Position numbers and translations under genes: made by a program. The notes under the pieces are model-generated. The model saw nothing but the letters and a program-made list of their open reading frames with translations. It was not told where the DNA came from and did not search any database. Of a stretch of 64,000 bases of DNA, positions 1 to 13,100 are shown one piece after another. Source of the DNA: Gymnogyps californianus (lineage: Eukaryota > Chordata > Aves > Accipitriformes > Cathartidae); contig NC_059471.1 in the NCBI RefSeq assembly GCF_018139145.2, positions 87,008,520 to 87,072,519 of the forward strand. The letters are read 5' to 3'. Numbering within the stretch: the stretch's first letter is position 1; each line of letters starts with the position of its first letter.

Positions 1-3000
1 ATCGGCCAAAGACAGGCTTATAATGTGAATAGGTTGTAATAAAATTCTCTCTGCAAATGGTGGAGGTGCAGTTCTCCTGACAAGGAGGGAGGATCCCTAC
101 AGGCTGCTCAGAGTTTGAATTCTTATGTAGAAGAAACATCATTTTCTTTCTGGTTCTGGCACACCATAATATTGCCAGCCTGATATTTGGAGGATGACTT
201 TGATACCTCTGTTGCCAGTCACAGATTTTCCAAGTAACAGCAGTAAGGTGAAACTAATAACGCTTTCTGGGTGGCTTCGCTGATGTTAGCAGCAGCTCTC
301 ATGCAGCAGCTTAATCATTGAGGCTCTTGTCAGTCTGCTGTACAGCTCCTGCCACTTAGGAAAGCTGCGTGCTGCAGGAGATGCTGACCTTGGAGCTATG
401 CAGGGAGAGAGAGGAGGATGAAAAACAGATACTAGAATAAAATGGTTTTCCCATTCCTGTTTAGGTGCAAAGAGAATAAGGAGGACATAAAAAAGAGAGG
501 GAGTCAGTTGGGCTGGTAGAGTAACAGATGTGCTGAGGAAAATTTTTGCTGGTGGTGGTGCTGGGAAAGTAATAAATCAGAGTGACATCAATATAAGTAA
601 AGCTTATATTTTGGTCTTTATGTGTCTGGTCTTTATGCAGCCTCTAGCTTGGTGGTAAGATGGGTTCTCCAAGTGGGAATCTTAACAAGATTTCCCTGCC
701 CATCTGCTGAAGATGGCGGTTAGGGTTCTCGCCAAAATCTTGCCCATGGTTAAGATTTTCTTATCTGATTGTAACCACAAGTTGGCCACATAGTCTTACA
801 GGCACAATATCATGGCAGGATATTTTAAGCCATGTTACAGGTTTTCATTTATTAAGGGTTGCATCACTGGTGCTCAGATGTTGCCAACTAAATTCTTGCT
901 GCTGTGCAGAAACCATAGCAGTTCTGTTTTGTGGCAGTGGGCTGCAGATGGGAATGCTGCAGTTTCAGCTGAATGAGCCTAGGACAGCTGGGCAGAAGGC
1001 AGTGGTCTTCAGGGAGGAGTACTGTCATCTGGCTGCAGGATAGGCTGACTGAGGTCATGGGGCAGTGTGTTGCAAAACCACTCCAGTCAAAAGTCTCCAG
1101 AACCTCCTTCTGCCCATAATTTTCACCCTAAAAGTTGGTGTTCCTTTACTTGTTAAAAAGTACTGTCCCAGAAATCTGCATGTCCTATATTGTTGTACTG
1201 TTATTTTTCTTTTCAAAAATACACCAACAACTTGTTAACATTTTAATACTAAGCTATTAATATTAAAACTTCAGAAATTTTTTCAGTTTTCCACTTTTCT
1301 CCCTATTACAGTTGTGAAACTGGCCATTATGCAGAGAACCAGCTCCAAAGGGGACTTTAGGAGAGTGGAACCTGTCATGAGAAGGGGAATTGCATCTTGT
1401 CTTCATAGGCATTAGAATTGCCATCTCCTATATACCAGTGCTTAACTTCATGCATGCTTTATTATTAAAAGCCCTGTTATTTCTGAAATAGTTCAAGTTA
1501 GTGAAGAGATTTTAAAAGAACTGAAGAGTTTTAAGGTATTACTGTTCCTTACAGGAGGCTGAAATAATACATAAGCACGAGGATGCATGTGGTGCAGTGC
1601 AAGATCAGAATACAGCTGATAAATACATGTTTAACAGACTGGTTGGCATTTGGAAATGATGGTGGAAATGATGCAGTTGATACCATAGAGCAGGTACTTG
1701 GAAATAAAGATGTCCTCTGTCTTTAAAAAAAACCCCACTCTTTAAGTTTTACTTAGGTTCAGAATGTTTATTTTCAATGAGACCAAAGGAGTTTGTAGCA
1801 GGTAATAAGGACAGTCTTTTCCGTCAGTCTTTAGCCAGAATTACTATGATCAAAATAGTAATTATTATTAATTCATTCAGGTTTTACAACTACTTGAAAT
1901 GGTATCTAACCTTATGTTTCAGGTACACTTCTAAGAATAAATATGGAATAAGGAATATCTCATACAGTAAGAAAATTAGTACATACAACAAGGCCTGTTA
2001 AACTCTGCAGAGTGAAAATTCAGGTATTTTCTTGTACTTTTTGGTTTTAGGTTTTTTTCTGGCTTTTGATTAGGTCTGGATGAGGTGCTAACCGAAATAC
2101 TTGGTATTTTTATACTGATACACCCTCTCCATCACTTTTCAATATAAAGTAAACAATGCTTAAATGGGCAGGAGATAATGGAGCAAGACCAAGAAGTATA
2201 CTACAGTTGGCTATAAACAGCTAGCACAGAAAGTGTTAAACAGCATTTACCTCCTGGTGATGTCTTGTGGAAATGGGCAGGAATATCCATAATCGGGACA
2301 CTTTATCCCACATTGCCTGATACAAGTATTTAATTCTAGCAGCCAGGGATATTGCAGAATAAAGGATGAAGATCACACGGAGGAAACCCCAGCTCAAAAT
2401 TAATTCAGTGGTAAAACTTTACATGTATTTTTTTTTCCTTTTATCTGATAAGCTGTGGCAACAATATACTAGAGCTTGTGGAACTGCAGCCTCAGTTAAA
2501 TCTCTGGTTTAGTTTGCCATGCCTTCCACGTGGCTTGGGGCAAGGCTGTTTGTAAGTACGGCTAAGCAAATCGCAGAAGAGCGTCACTTTACCTCGTGCT
2601 GCCTTCTGGAGGGCTCTGTACAAGTAGAGCTCTCACTGATGGCACATTTTCTGTGATGTTTCTGGCCTCTTTCTACGTGACTTGCTTGGGAGGCTGAGCA
2701 TGGTGCTGATCTTGCACCTCACCATAGATGGTTCTCAATGTTGCCTGCAATAGCGGCAAAGTGTGGGGATTTCAGGTTTTTCTTTGGGTTTCCCAGCATT
2801 AGGCCTCTGAATTGGTTAGGTAAATGTGTGTATATGTGTGCATTATAAAATGTTAATGGCACTAAACTGCAGCATTTTGCACAAATGTACATAGTGTGTA
2901 ATACTAATACTTCATGGAGTACCTCATTCTCTCTTTGGGAAAGAGCTTCAGGGACAGGTTTCATACCGTTAATTTAGTGCTATGCAGTTAATAGTTAAAA

Positions 3001-6000
3001 ACAAATTGTTACTAATTTTGTGTGATGCGTGCACACGTTACTTTCCATGTGAACGTTCATTTCTCTTTCCTGGGGATATAACATTGACAAGACTTGAAAG
3101 AGACTAATATGTCGCTGTAGATTAATTCAGTGTTTGAAGGGTCTAATTCCTAGTTACTGCTTTTTACTCATATGGATAAATTGTATGAGCAGGTGATTAT
3201 GCAAAATGAGAGACTAGCTAAAGTGTAACTTATGTTATCACTTCAACAGATTTTTAAAAAAATTTTTATGTATTTACAACTTATGCAAAGCTGACAACAT
3301 TACTTTAAAAAGTAGATTGCCAAAGAAAATAAAAAACTAACAAATGTATCTTGCCATGATCCAGTTGTGTAGGTTGCACTACCACTTACAGGCTTACAGT
3401 TCATATTGTAGATTTTACATTATGGAATGTGTTCTCTTTTAATGAGCGAGAGGGAGAGTGTGGAAGAGCAGGCATGTAAAGTTGTCCTTGCATGTACTTT
3501 TATGTAAAGCTCTCTACTTTGAATGTAGTTTGAAGCAGATTGTCTTAGCCAAGAAGCTTAAAATGGAAATGTTTTCAACTTCTTAACATACACTGGATCT
3601 GTGCATATCAGAATGTAATAAAGCTGTACTTGTAGGACTGTTCGTAAAGTTATTTGAACATATTCTGTCCAATTATGGGTGATGTCATTAGGGTTCTCTC
3701 TTAATTCTGAAATCCTTCCTGAGAGAACGCAGAGAGAGCCAGTGAACGCTGGATGATTTTGCTGGTGTTAGAAGGAAAATCATATGTAGGGGAAGGAAGA
3801 ATAATTTGGAGCATGAATGGAAGTCATCGTATAAGCACTCCCAACAAAGCCTAGCATCTTGTCCATTGTTGCTCCAGAAAGAGGTTCAATGTAAGCATAG
3901 CAAAACTGAGGAATTACTCGTGTTGCAAAATGAATTGCATTGCTTTTAACCATGCTGCTGGGCTGCATGAAAACCACAGACCCCATGTGATGGCATCACC
4001 AAATAAATCTTGAAGTCTTATCTGAACCATTAACAGATTTCTTTGGTGGTGGGAGACAGTGTAAAGTACTGAGGTAAAGGAAAGCTTTAACAGCTGTTGT
4101 ATTATTTCTTTGGGGACACAATGTTCCAGCTTGCTCTGAAAGGATGCCTTCTGACATAATAAATTCTTGGCAGCAAAGCTAGTTTTCGTGGTGAAGAACT
4201 ATAATAAAGACTGTGCAGAGCTTATTTGACTATTTTGCGTAATAGCATGTATTAGCCCATGTGAAGGAGGGAGAAGAGGAGGGCCCTTCTTGTGACAACA
4301 ACAGTGTGTTTAATGTGGCTGCTCCGGAGCACACTGTAAAAATGCAAACATGGGAAGGCATTTGAAAGAACAACCAGTACTTATTTACTTACTTGGTTAA
4401 TGTCAGGGGTGTGCTTGGCTTACATAAACATCTTCTGACTGTCTTACATATTATACTTGTTTTTTCCCTTTAATATATGATTCATTTATATTTTGCAGAG
4501 GGGTGGGATGGTTACTGAGACATATGTGAAGTGATGGAAGTGACGAATATTAGAAGTATAGCTTTCCCTTTCTTCTTCAAGACACTCCTACACATATCAA
4601 AGTATTTGACCAGTGATTTTAAGTTACAGATGTTTCTTTGTCATGTGGAGGGGGATGTACAACTTTTTCTGCCCACAACTCTAAAACCATCCCAAATCTC
4701 ACACTGTGCTGAATTGTGCGAACTTCTGCTAAAGAGAGCTTCAAGCCTGGGAATTGCATGGGCTTTGTGAGAAGGAAGAACAAACGGGAAGGAGTTCACT
4801 TAGAGTTTGAAGAAACTTTCCCTCCTGCCTGCCTGCTGTAGGCTTGGACATTTGATGGCTTTGCACTTCTTATAGTCATATGTGCTAGTGTGAAGCACAG
4901 CTGCAAATAATCATGGGAGACAGTGAAAAGCTATGGAAGATTAAGACTTTCGTATCTTAAGTCCCGAGGGGGTGTTTCAGCCTTATAGCCACTTCTAAAC
5001 TGTTGAAGAAGCCAATACCACGCCTGTTTAGACAAAGCCTCCCATCCATAGGGAATATGGTGGTTGCATTTCAATGCTTACAGTCATACTTGGGAATTTG
5101 GTAGTTTGTCATTGCTGCACGGTGCAAAATTGTTCGGAGGGCAGGTGCTGCGCATTAGTGCAATTGCGGTCGGAGATGTGCAGCCGTAGCCCCAGGGCTG
5201 GGACAGATGGAGGGCTGGTTTGCTCCAGGCGGACTGCGCCCTCGCCAGCCCTTTCCAGCTCTGGCGCTGTTATGTTGGTGGTGTGCTTGAACCTGGTGGT
5301 ACTCCCTTCAGCCTATTTTAATATCATTAGTGCTCACTGCTTGCTTGAGGGATGTGTTGGAGAAGTAAAAAAGCCACACGCTGTTGTTAGGTAGACAGTT
5401 GTTCTCCCCGTTTAAACCAGTGGTGTAGCCTTTTTGTTTGCAGGCACCAGAATATCGTATGTTTGGTGATAAGCTGTGTTTTAATCTTGTAAAGTTGCTT
5501 TGCACTAGTACAAAGATAAAGCTCTAGAAACTCTAAAGTCAGAAGGACGCTGCTGAGAAAAACATTTTGTTGTGCTCGTTCATAAATTGCTTTATATTTC
5601 AGGGGGAACCAATTACTAATAAAGTTACTCCTTATAGTTTGATGTATGGTAGCAAGTTCTTAAGAAACTTCAAATCCCTACAGTGGTAGTGATGCAGACA
5701 GATGTTGTACAAGAAATCATTTTAGAGGAGAAAAATGGTAGCATTTGAAATTTAAAAAAATTATCTGATGAAACGCAAATCAAATAGATATTAGTTAATG
5801 GTATTTAGAACCCTAATTTTATAATGTTGATTGAAAAATGGCTATATGCTAAGATAGTTGCAATGTATTCTAGTTTACATGTGATAATTGGAGCAGAAAT
5901 GTAGTACTTTGAGGAAGAAGTGAAACATTGATTGGACCCAAGAAGACTTCCCTTTCCTGAGGTGCTCTGCAGACTGGAGTACATGTGAAAAATGGGAAGG

Positions 6001-8681
6001 AGAATGATTGTGAGAGTGTGAAAACTGCAAAGTGAAACAGAGTAGAAATAAAAGTAGCTGTTGAGGGATCTGCCTTTATTAGCTAGCCAGCTTGAATTTC
6101 GTGGAGAAAGAGAAGTTAATCAAGCACCTTGGGTCAGGGCCATGTCTCCTTGTATATTACTTTGTACAGACTCTGGCATCGTGGGGCCCTGAATAAGACT
6201 AGACTGGCTGGATTCTTGTGTATCATAAAAATATATTATTACATGTAAAGTGACAATGCCACTTTCTCCTCTTGCTTTTGCAAAGCTTTGATGGTACATT
6301 CCATGTCCTCAAAGCTGCTTCAAAAATCATGAGGGCATAGATTGAAGTAGGAAAAAACCTGAGACAATAATGGCATTTCCTCTTTGAAATTTTAGGGGAG
6401 TATTTCTTTCAGTGCTTATAGTCTTATAATCTTGATAATGCTTGGACAACTTATTGGAAAACTTCTGGTTTTGGTAGAATATGTTACTTAAACAGACACC
6501 CCTCCCCCACCCATATCTGGTCTTTGTTCAGAATACAAAGAGGATTCCTTGGGGAGGGGAAGAAAAGGGAAAAAAAAAAAGAAAAAAATCATTACCGTTC
6601 AGATATTTCCAGTTTATCTGTAGATGCCTCCCAAATTGTGCTGAACTTGTAACCCTGACCTTAAAATCTGTCATTTTAAACATTGAATTATGAGAGTGAA
6701 TGCGCACTTTCTCATCCCATCCCCATTGTGGCTGCCCTAGGCCCCTGCAGGTGGGTGTAGTAGTGTTTATCAGGAGTAAATGGATGCATTCCTTTGAGTA
6801 GCTTCATTTGAGGGATTCCTGATATTTAATGATGATGTGGGTTGTTATGCTCCTCTCCCTTCCACTAGCAAAGAGATTTCTGCTGCCATTATCAGCCACG
6901 CTAACTTTTCAGCACACTTCAGCATTTCTCGTGTGCAAAGGCCACAGCTGTAGTTGAACAATGTGGTTGTTGTAATCCAATAATAAGAGTCCTAAATATA
7001 ACAATAATTATAACCTCTTACATTGAGAACAATATTGATAATCAGGGATAGTAATCCTTGAATTTCATAGAAATAGAGCTCGACACTGGTTGTTGCAGTG
7101 TTGTCCACGTTTTAAGATTTCAAATACTTTGCAAAACTTGTATGTGCTTGTGTAAAGATTTGGCTTTGCTATACAGATGGGCATAATGGAAACAACAAGC
7201 ACCCAGAGAAATATGAATGATTACATTTATCAACAGCTAAACAGAACACTTTGGGTATTATTATTATAATTAACAAGTCTGACTTGCCATAATGAGCCCT
7301 GATTATAAGTAGTCTAACAGCAAGGACTGATTTTATTGAAAATATGTCCTATTAGACACCGCACCCAGTTCAGCCTTGTGTATCTTTAAATCATGCTTGT
7401 AGTTAGTCTATATGTACACTTTCTGTCTCTCTGTCTCCTTTTTTAAATTTCATTTTCTTTTTTCAAGAAAACCCTTTTAAAATTTGGTCAGTGTGAAATT
7501 CTTTGTAAAGTAGAGCTGTTGATGAGCCATGTGTGATCCACTCAGTCTTGATGTTTCCGCAATTTTCTGATGAACAAAATTGTCATTTATTGCCAACATG
7601 GTCATACAATTAATACATCCAGGTCTCGTAAGAGTTTACGATCATGAAAAGAGAGTGTATCTGTGGGCACGGAAACAGCAGACACTTCAGAGTTCAATTC
7701 CTTGAACAGGATTTGATTTTTAATTGCAGAATTCGTAGTGACTTGAGACAGTATTTCTTTCACCCCAGACTTCTGTTTCAACCCACTGCTGTCGCAAATT
7801 CACTCTTTGACTCCCAGGTTCTCACCTGGCATAATGCCATCTCCTCATTCACTGGTGTCTTTTCCTTTGACTGACCACAGGCCCTCCTCCTGGCAAGGAC
7901 CTTAAAAAGAACAGAGCAACATGCCAGGTCTAAAATATACTTCTATTTCAATTCCTCATTTTGCGCATCTCTTCAGGAGCGCAGTGTGATACCTTCCTTA
8001 TTTACCTCACTGCTGTACACAGTACCTCTGGTCTAATAGCCAGGGTCTCAGCATTTATAATGTCTTCAGGAGAGGCTGAATTTGGATTACGTTGCTGCTT
8101 CTCATGTTCACATCTTTTGTCTTTTCAGTTCTTCATTCTACAAACTTAACACGCTTTTCTGGATGTAGTAGTGTATATCCAGTGATATAAAGTGGGTTTT
8201 TTTATGTATTGTGTTTCTCTTTCATTGTCTAAAAATGTAGTTTTTAGTTAGCAGTACCTCTCAGCTAATGTTTTGACTATGAACAGTTGAAGATTCCTAG
8301 GAAAAAATACATCTACCTAAACTGCACATGGAAAACATGTAATCTTATACTATATTCTATGAATATGCATGTTATGCTTGAAGGAATCATTATTTGCATC
8401 TTCTCAGTCATTTTTAATGTTTGTTTTCAATGCTTTTGGAATTTTCTTTGTCTCAGATATATACAGAGAGAAGGGGAGAGGGAGTGAGAGAGGGAGTATA
8501 ATTCTATAGAGTGAAGGACAAATATGTTTTGCAGTTAGAGGGCTTTTGCCTGAAATTGCAAATAACCAGTGCACAAAGTGATTGTCCTGCTCTTTTGCAA
8601 ATACTGCTGTAATCCAGGCATTTGGCAATTCTTTTTTTCATTAATCCTGCACCCATTCATAAATCCAGGGCTCCAATTAAT

Positions 8682-8709
8682 CCCCCCCCCCCCCCCCCCC
8701 CCCCCCCCC
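8682..8709 (+). repeat. C28 homopolymer tract
   Basis: Twenty-eight consecutive C residues on the + strand in CNKSR2 intron 1. Runs of this length are rare and unstable, so the length may be polymorphic or an assembly estimate. It forces Pro or Gly runs in overlapping ORFs, which are therefore spurious. Confidence 0.95.
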
Positions 8710-8963
8710 GCAGTTTTAAATATATTCTAATTTTTTTCCCAGTTGGTAATGAAAGCTGCTTCTGGTGTTTGTTTTGCCATGCTACCTGCAGTGCTTCTCT
8801 GGGATGGGGCATTACTTTTTTGCGGCTGTCCTGTCCACAGTAGGCATTTGCCATCTACTGCACTTAAAACATTCTGTTCTTTGCTCCGTCTTTTGGCACT
8901 GATAACTGTGGCATCTGTTTGTCACATATGAAGCCCAGGAGGTGCTGAAGACCCTGAAGCAGC

Positions 8964-8993
8964 GAGCATCCCTTATGTGAGCATCCCTTACGT
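8964..8993 (+). repeat. 15-bp tandem duplication
   Basis: Two adjacent copies of GAGCATCCCTTAYGT (8964-8978 and 8979-8993), differing at one base (T or C). Looks like a recent local duplication in intron 1. Confidence 0.9.
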
Positions 8994-9599
8994 GGGCAGA
9001 GGAGAATTATCTTTGCCTCTCAGGTGGGGAAGCGGCTGGCTTGGCTTGCTCCCGGTTTCTGTGGTGACATTCAGACTGAGGGACGTGGAGAGTTTCCAAA
9101 TGCCCATCTCCCACATACAGATTGTGGGGAAACCTGGCCTTTCCTAGTCTCCCCTCTTGCGCTCTGGTTCTCCTAGGGAGGAAATGTGAGTGCGTACCCC
9201 AAAGAGGAGCTGCTGTGGCTGGGAGAATTGCCCACTCTGGGCTGCCTGCAGTGTCTGCGCCCAGGAGCAGCTCTCTGGTTGAGGTGGAAGAGAGGGAGAA
9301 GTTTTCTGGTTGGTTGTCTTGCTCTTTGACATAAGCAAAGCTTGGATTTTTGTATAATTAAAGTGAATAGGCTAGTAGCCTACCAGCTCTGGATTAATAA
9401 AGCCTAGGTGCAAATGCATAAGTCATAGCACAATGTTTTAACTTATCAGGAACTCAGTTGAACATTTAGGTTTGAAACATATGTAGACTCATGTGCAGTT
9501 TCAAAGGTGGTCAGTCCTTAGAATAGTTGGCTTAAATTTAATGCATATGTGATGGTGATCAGGGAGAAAACAACCGTGATTTTTTTTTGTTTGAACATT

Positions 9600-10170
9600 T
9601 GTCCTGGTTTTGGCTGGGATAGAGTTAATTTTCTTCTTAGTAGCTGGTACAGTGCTGTGTTTTGGATTTAGTGTGAGAATGATGTTGATAACATGCTGAT
9701 GTTTTAGTTGTTGTTAAGTAGCGCTTATCTTAAGGATTTTTCAGTTTCCCGTGCTCTGCCAGCAAGCAGGTGTGCAAGGAGCTGGGAGGGAGCACAGCCG
9801 GGGCAGCTGACCTGAACTAGCCAAAGGGGTATTCCATACCATGGAACGTCATGCTCAGTATATAAACGGGGGGAGTTGGCCCGGAGGCGCGGATCGCTGC
9901 TGGGGCATCGGTCAGCGGGTGGTGAGCAACTGCATTGTTCATCACTTGTCTTTTCTTGGGTGTTATTTCTTTTTTTTGTTGTTATATTCCTTTTCATTAC
10001 GATTGTTGTTGTTATTATTATTATTAGTTAGTAGTGTACTTTAGTTATTAAACCATTCTTATCTCAACCCATGAGTTTTACTTTTTTTTCCTCCTCCCCA
10101 TCCCACTGGGAGGGGGGAGGGGAAGGCAGCTGCGTGGTGCATGGTTGCTGGCTGGGGTTAGCCCATGACA
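9600..10170 (+). mobile_element. Solo LTR of an avian endogenous retrovirus, sense orientation
   Basis: A 571-bp element beginning TGTCCTGG and ending CATGACA, with TG and CA termini. It is flanked by a perfect 5-bp target site duplication ACATT (9595-9599 and 10171-10175). On the + strand it has a TATA motif (TATATAAAC, 9859-9867), an ATTAAA poly(A) signal at 10047-10052 and a T-rich stretch with TTA repeats before the 3' end, the normal LTR order of U3-R-U5. No gag, pol or env coding sequence is attached, so this is a solo LTR left by recombination between two LTRs. I recognise the sequence as a family common in bird genomes. A 5-bp duplication is typical of ERVL-like (class III) elements, but the class is inferred. 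It lies in CNKSR2 intron 1, in the same direction as the gene. Confidence 0.88.
10108..10122 (+). other. G-rich tract near the 3' end of the first LTR
   Basis: GGG-A-GGGGGG-A-GGGG about 50 bp before the end of the sense-oriented LTR. Imperfect quadruplex candidate located downstream of the LTR poly(A) signal. Confidence 0.4.
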
Positions 10171-13100
10171 ACATTTAATGTTTTAGTGGTCCCTTCCATC
10201 ATGATAGTTTAGGTAAAAATGTTGCAAGTAATAGTTTACAATCTGAAAAGGCATTGGATAGTGCTACATAAAGGCCTAGCTTATATTAAACTCTAGTTTA
10301 ATTTTTTTTTTTAATGACTTGTTAAATTCTGTGCTACAGTCCATTGCTTGAATTTGTATTTGTTAAGGCATAAAACTGATGGAGTTCAGATAGGGCATGC
10401 TCTTTCTGTTCAGATTGAAAGAAGAATTTGTTTGCCTTATATTTAAAGAAAAAGCCCCAAACCTGTCATTTGTTTTTTAAGAAAGCTGTGTGTCTTTCCC
10501 TCCTGTGCAAAATTATTCCATGTATTGTTTGTATGTTACTGCTTTTCAGTAAATGCTGGGTTTACAGAAAAGGGACTTGCCAAGGGAAGTTGTCAGTTTG
10601 CATCCTCATTCTGATTTACCAGGGGAGCATAAAAATATACTCCCTTGTCAAAGTTTCAGGTATGATAGTTAAACCTGTAATGTTCATCATCTTTCCCTTA
10701 ACCCCAGACTGAAAAGAAGGCTGATAAGGACACAAGCTCTGTTATTTTCACTGTAGTTTTCCAATCTTAAGGAAAAATTCTTTTGCCTCCAATTTGGGGA
10801 AGAATATTCTACCTAGTTGCCACTATTTTTAGAACTGTGTCTTCTCATGTATATCTGAGCAGCTGATTACAAATTTTAGTTCAGACCTAGCCACAGAAAA
10901 GGTCTATTTTAATACTTCTTAGTCTCTTAGAGGTGGGAGGAAAGACTGAACTACTTGCAGAGGAGGAGCAGACTATGGGATCAGAACCTCAGGATATATT
11001 TCATGGAGAGGGTCATTTGAGTTTGAATTACCGCAGATGTGCATAACCTGTTCTGACACTGAATTACAGGGCGGTTTGTCAGTTTGCTTGTTTCAAAAGG
11101 TAACCTGTTACACACATCAAAATAAGACAATACCTCGGAGACATCATGAAGTGTGCAGTTGTGTTATTAGTTAGGAGGTTGCAAGCATGGAAGATTTCCC
11201 TGGGGGGTAGCGCTGCATCTTTCAATCTTATTCCAGAAAATCGCTTGAGTAAAAAAAATGAAATTAAACATTTCTTGATCAGTTTCTACTGTGCTGTTGT
11301 AGTAAAAGGAATTCATTGCATAGAAGTCTGCCCCATTTTGCATCTGTGAGCAATTAAAAATTGTTAATGATTTGATGAACTCTGACTTGGCCCACACAAG
11401 GTAGAACTCAATGACGGAGTAGGGGAAAAAAACCAGCTCCAGTATGTTCTACTTGCAAGAGAAACTTTTCTAGAGAAGTCTTTTTTTAATGTTAAAAACA
11501 CTGACTCCTCTGAGCAGTTTCTTTTGGAGGAGCTTTCATTATGTTTGCTATTGGTTTTTATTTGTTTAGTCCCACAGATGAGGTAGAGCTTGCTTTAAAC
11601 TTAATGAAAAGAGTTGCTCCTTTTCTGTTAATGCACGGAATAGTCCATCTGTGTACGTAACACCTCAGGGGTATGCCAGCTGACAAAGACATGCAATGTA
11701 TTAACTTAACATCTTAAATGCTCTTCTAGGCCCCAATCAAACTAGCCAGGTAATGAGTGGATAGTGGGATTTGGGCAGCATTGCCAGACTCTGTGGTTGA
11801 TAAGCTCAGGTGGAAAACATGCGGGGCAGGAGAATGCTTCTTGAGTAGTTAGCGTCCTTGGAGGTCTGTGTTATTTCTGGAGGACAAGACAAGGAATCTT
11901 TCAAGAAAAAAGAAAAAAAAGTTACATGATATAGTGTTTCCTTTAAAGAGTAGGTCTAAAAGGAAGAGGAGTACCATCACACAGTTTTACTTTAAACTCT
12001 CTTATTATTGGAACATCTGTGCCTTTACATATACTTAAAAAATCTTGGGGTTATTTTAGGTGAGGAGCAGAGCTGTTGAATATGAGACTGTTACTTGTGT
12101 ATTGACATCACAAAACCTGTTTGATATACTATGGGACCTTATGCATCCAGAATGTAATAACGAAACTGATTTTTGGACAGAGGCCACTGTTCTTGAAATA
12201 TCCAGGACTGCTGGATGCTTGGCAACCTTAATTGCACCCACGGCCAGGACCAGGGAATAGTACATCAAACTGAGTTATTTGCTGGGATTTCTGGGGTACA
12301 TGGTTTGTGTGACATCCTCTGATATGAGAGCATCTGGGGGTAGAAGCAGAGCAAACCTTGACAGCTAGAAAAATTTCTTACTACATTGCGGTTGGGTGGA
12401 TGCTGGACTTGCGGGAATATCGTAAAAGACAGAGTGCTCTTAAGAAAGCTGTGCTTTCCCCGTTAGCTTCCAGGATGTTTCCATTGACCCCAGGCACCTG
12501 GTGTTTTTTGGTACATCTTGTCCTGTCCCAAGTTAAATGGCATTATCGGCCAGGAACGCCCGTTCCCAGCAGCTCCCCTCCTGTTGATAATGCAGCAGCG
12601 GCTGGCCGGCTGCTGGCAAACAGGACTGTCTGCTGTGGCTCTGGGGACAAAAGGTGTGGGTGAGGAATGCTGGCGGCCTTTTTGTATTATTATTATTTCC
12701 TATCTCTGCACAGTTTTGTTTACAAAAAGAATTGCTGCTCTTTAATTAAGAAATAGAATGACAGAAATAAATTACTTTAAAAGGATGTTCTGTTTAGGGA
12801 ATGAGGGGAAGTAATTGTGGCAAGCTATACTGAAAATGTCACGCAATCTACAGTTAAATTATTTTGTTCTTTCCTGGCTGTAGTTTTTATGACATTGGTG
12901 AGTCAAGCAATTGTCAGTAATATTTTTGTTGTCTTAAATTTTTTTTTTTTACCCTATATGATCTACATGCATCCGTCTAGATTACATCTGAATGACAAAA
13001 ATACATAGATAGCAGGAGGAGGAAGAGTAATGGCTTTATTTAGAATTAACTGTCAGTAAGTGTTTATTAAGTGCATCTGTCATGTCTTATTCTGGATTTG

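Noticed and set aside
8622..8854. ORFs with Pro or Gly runs on both strands
   Set aside because: Created by the C28 homopolymer.
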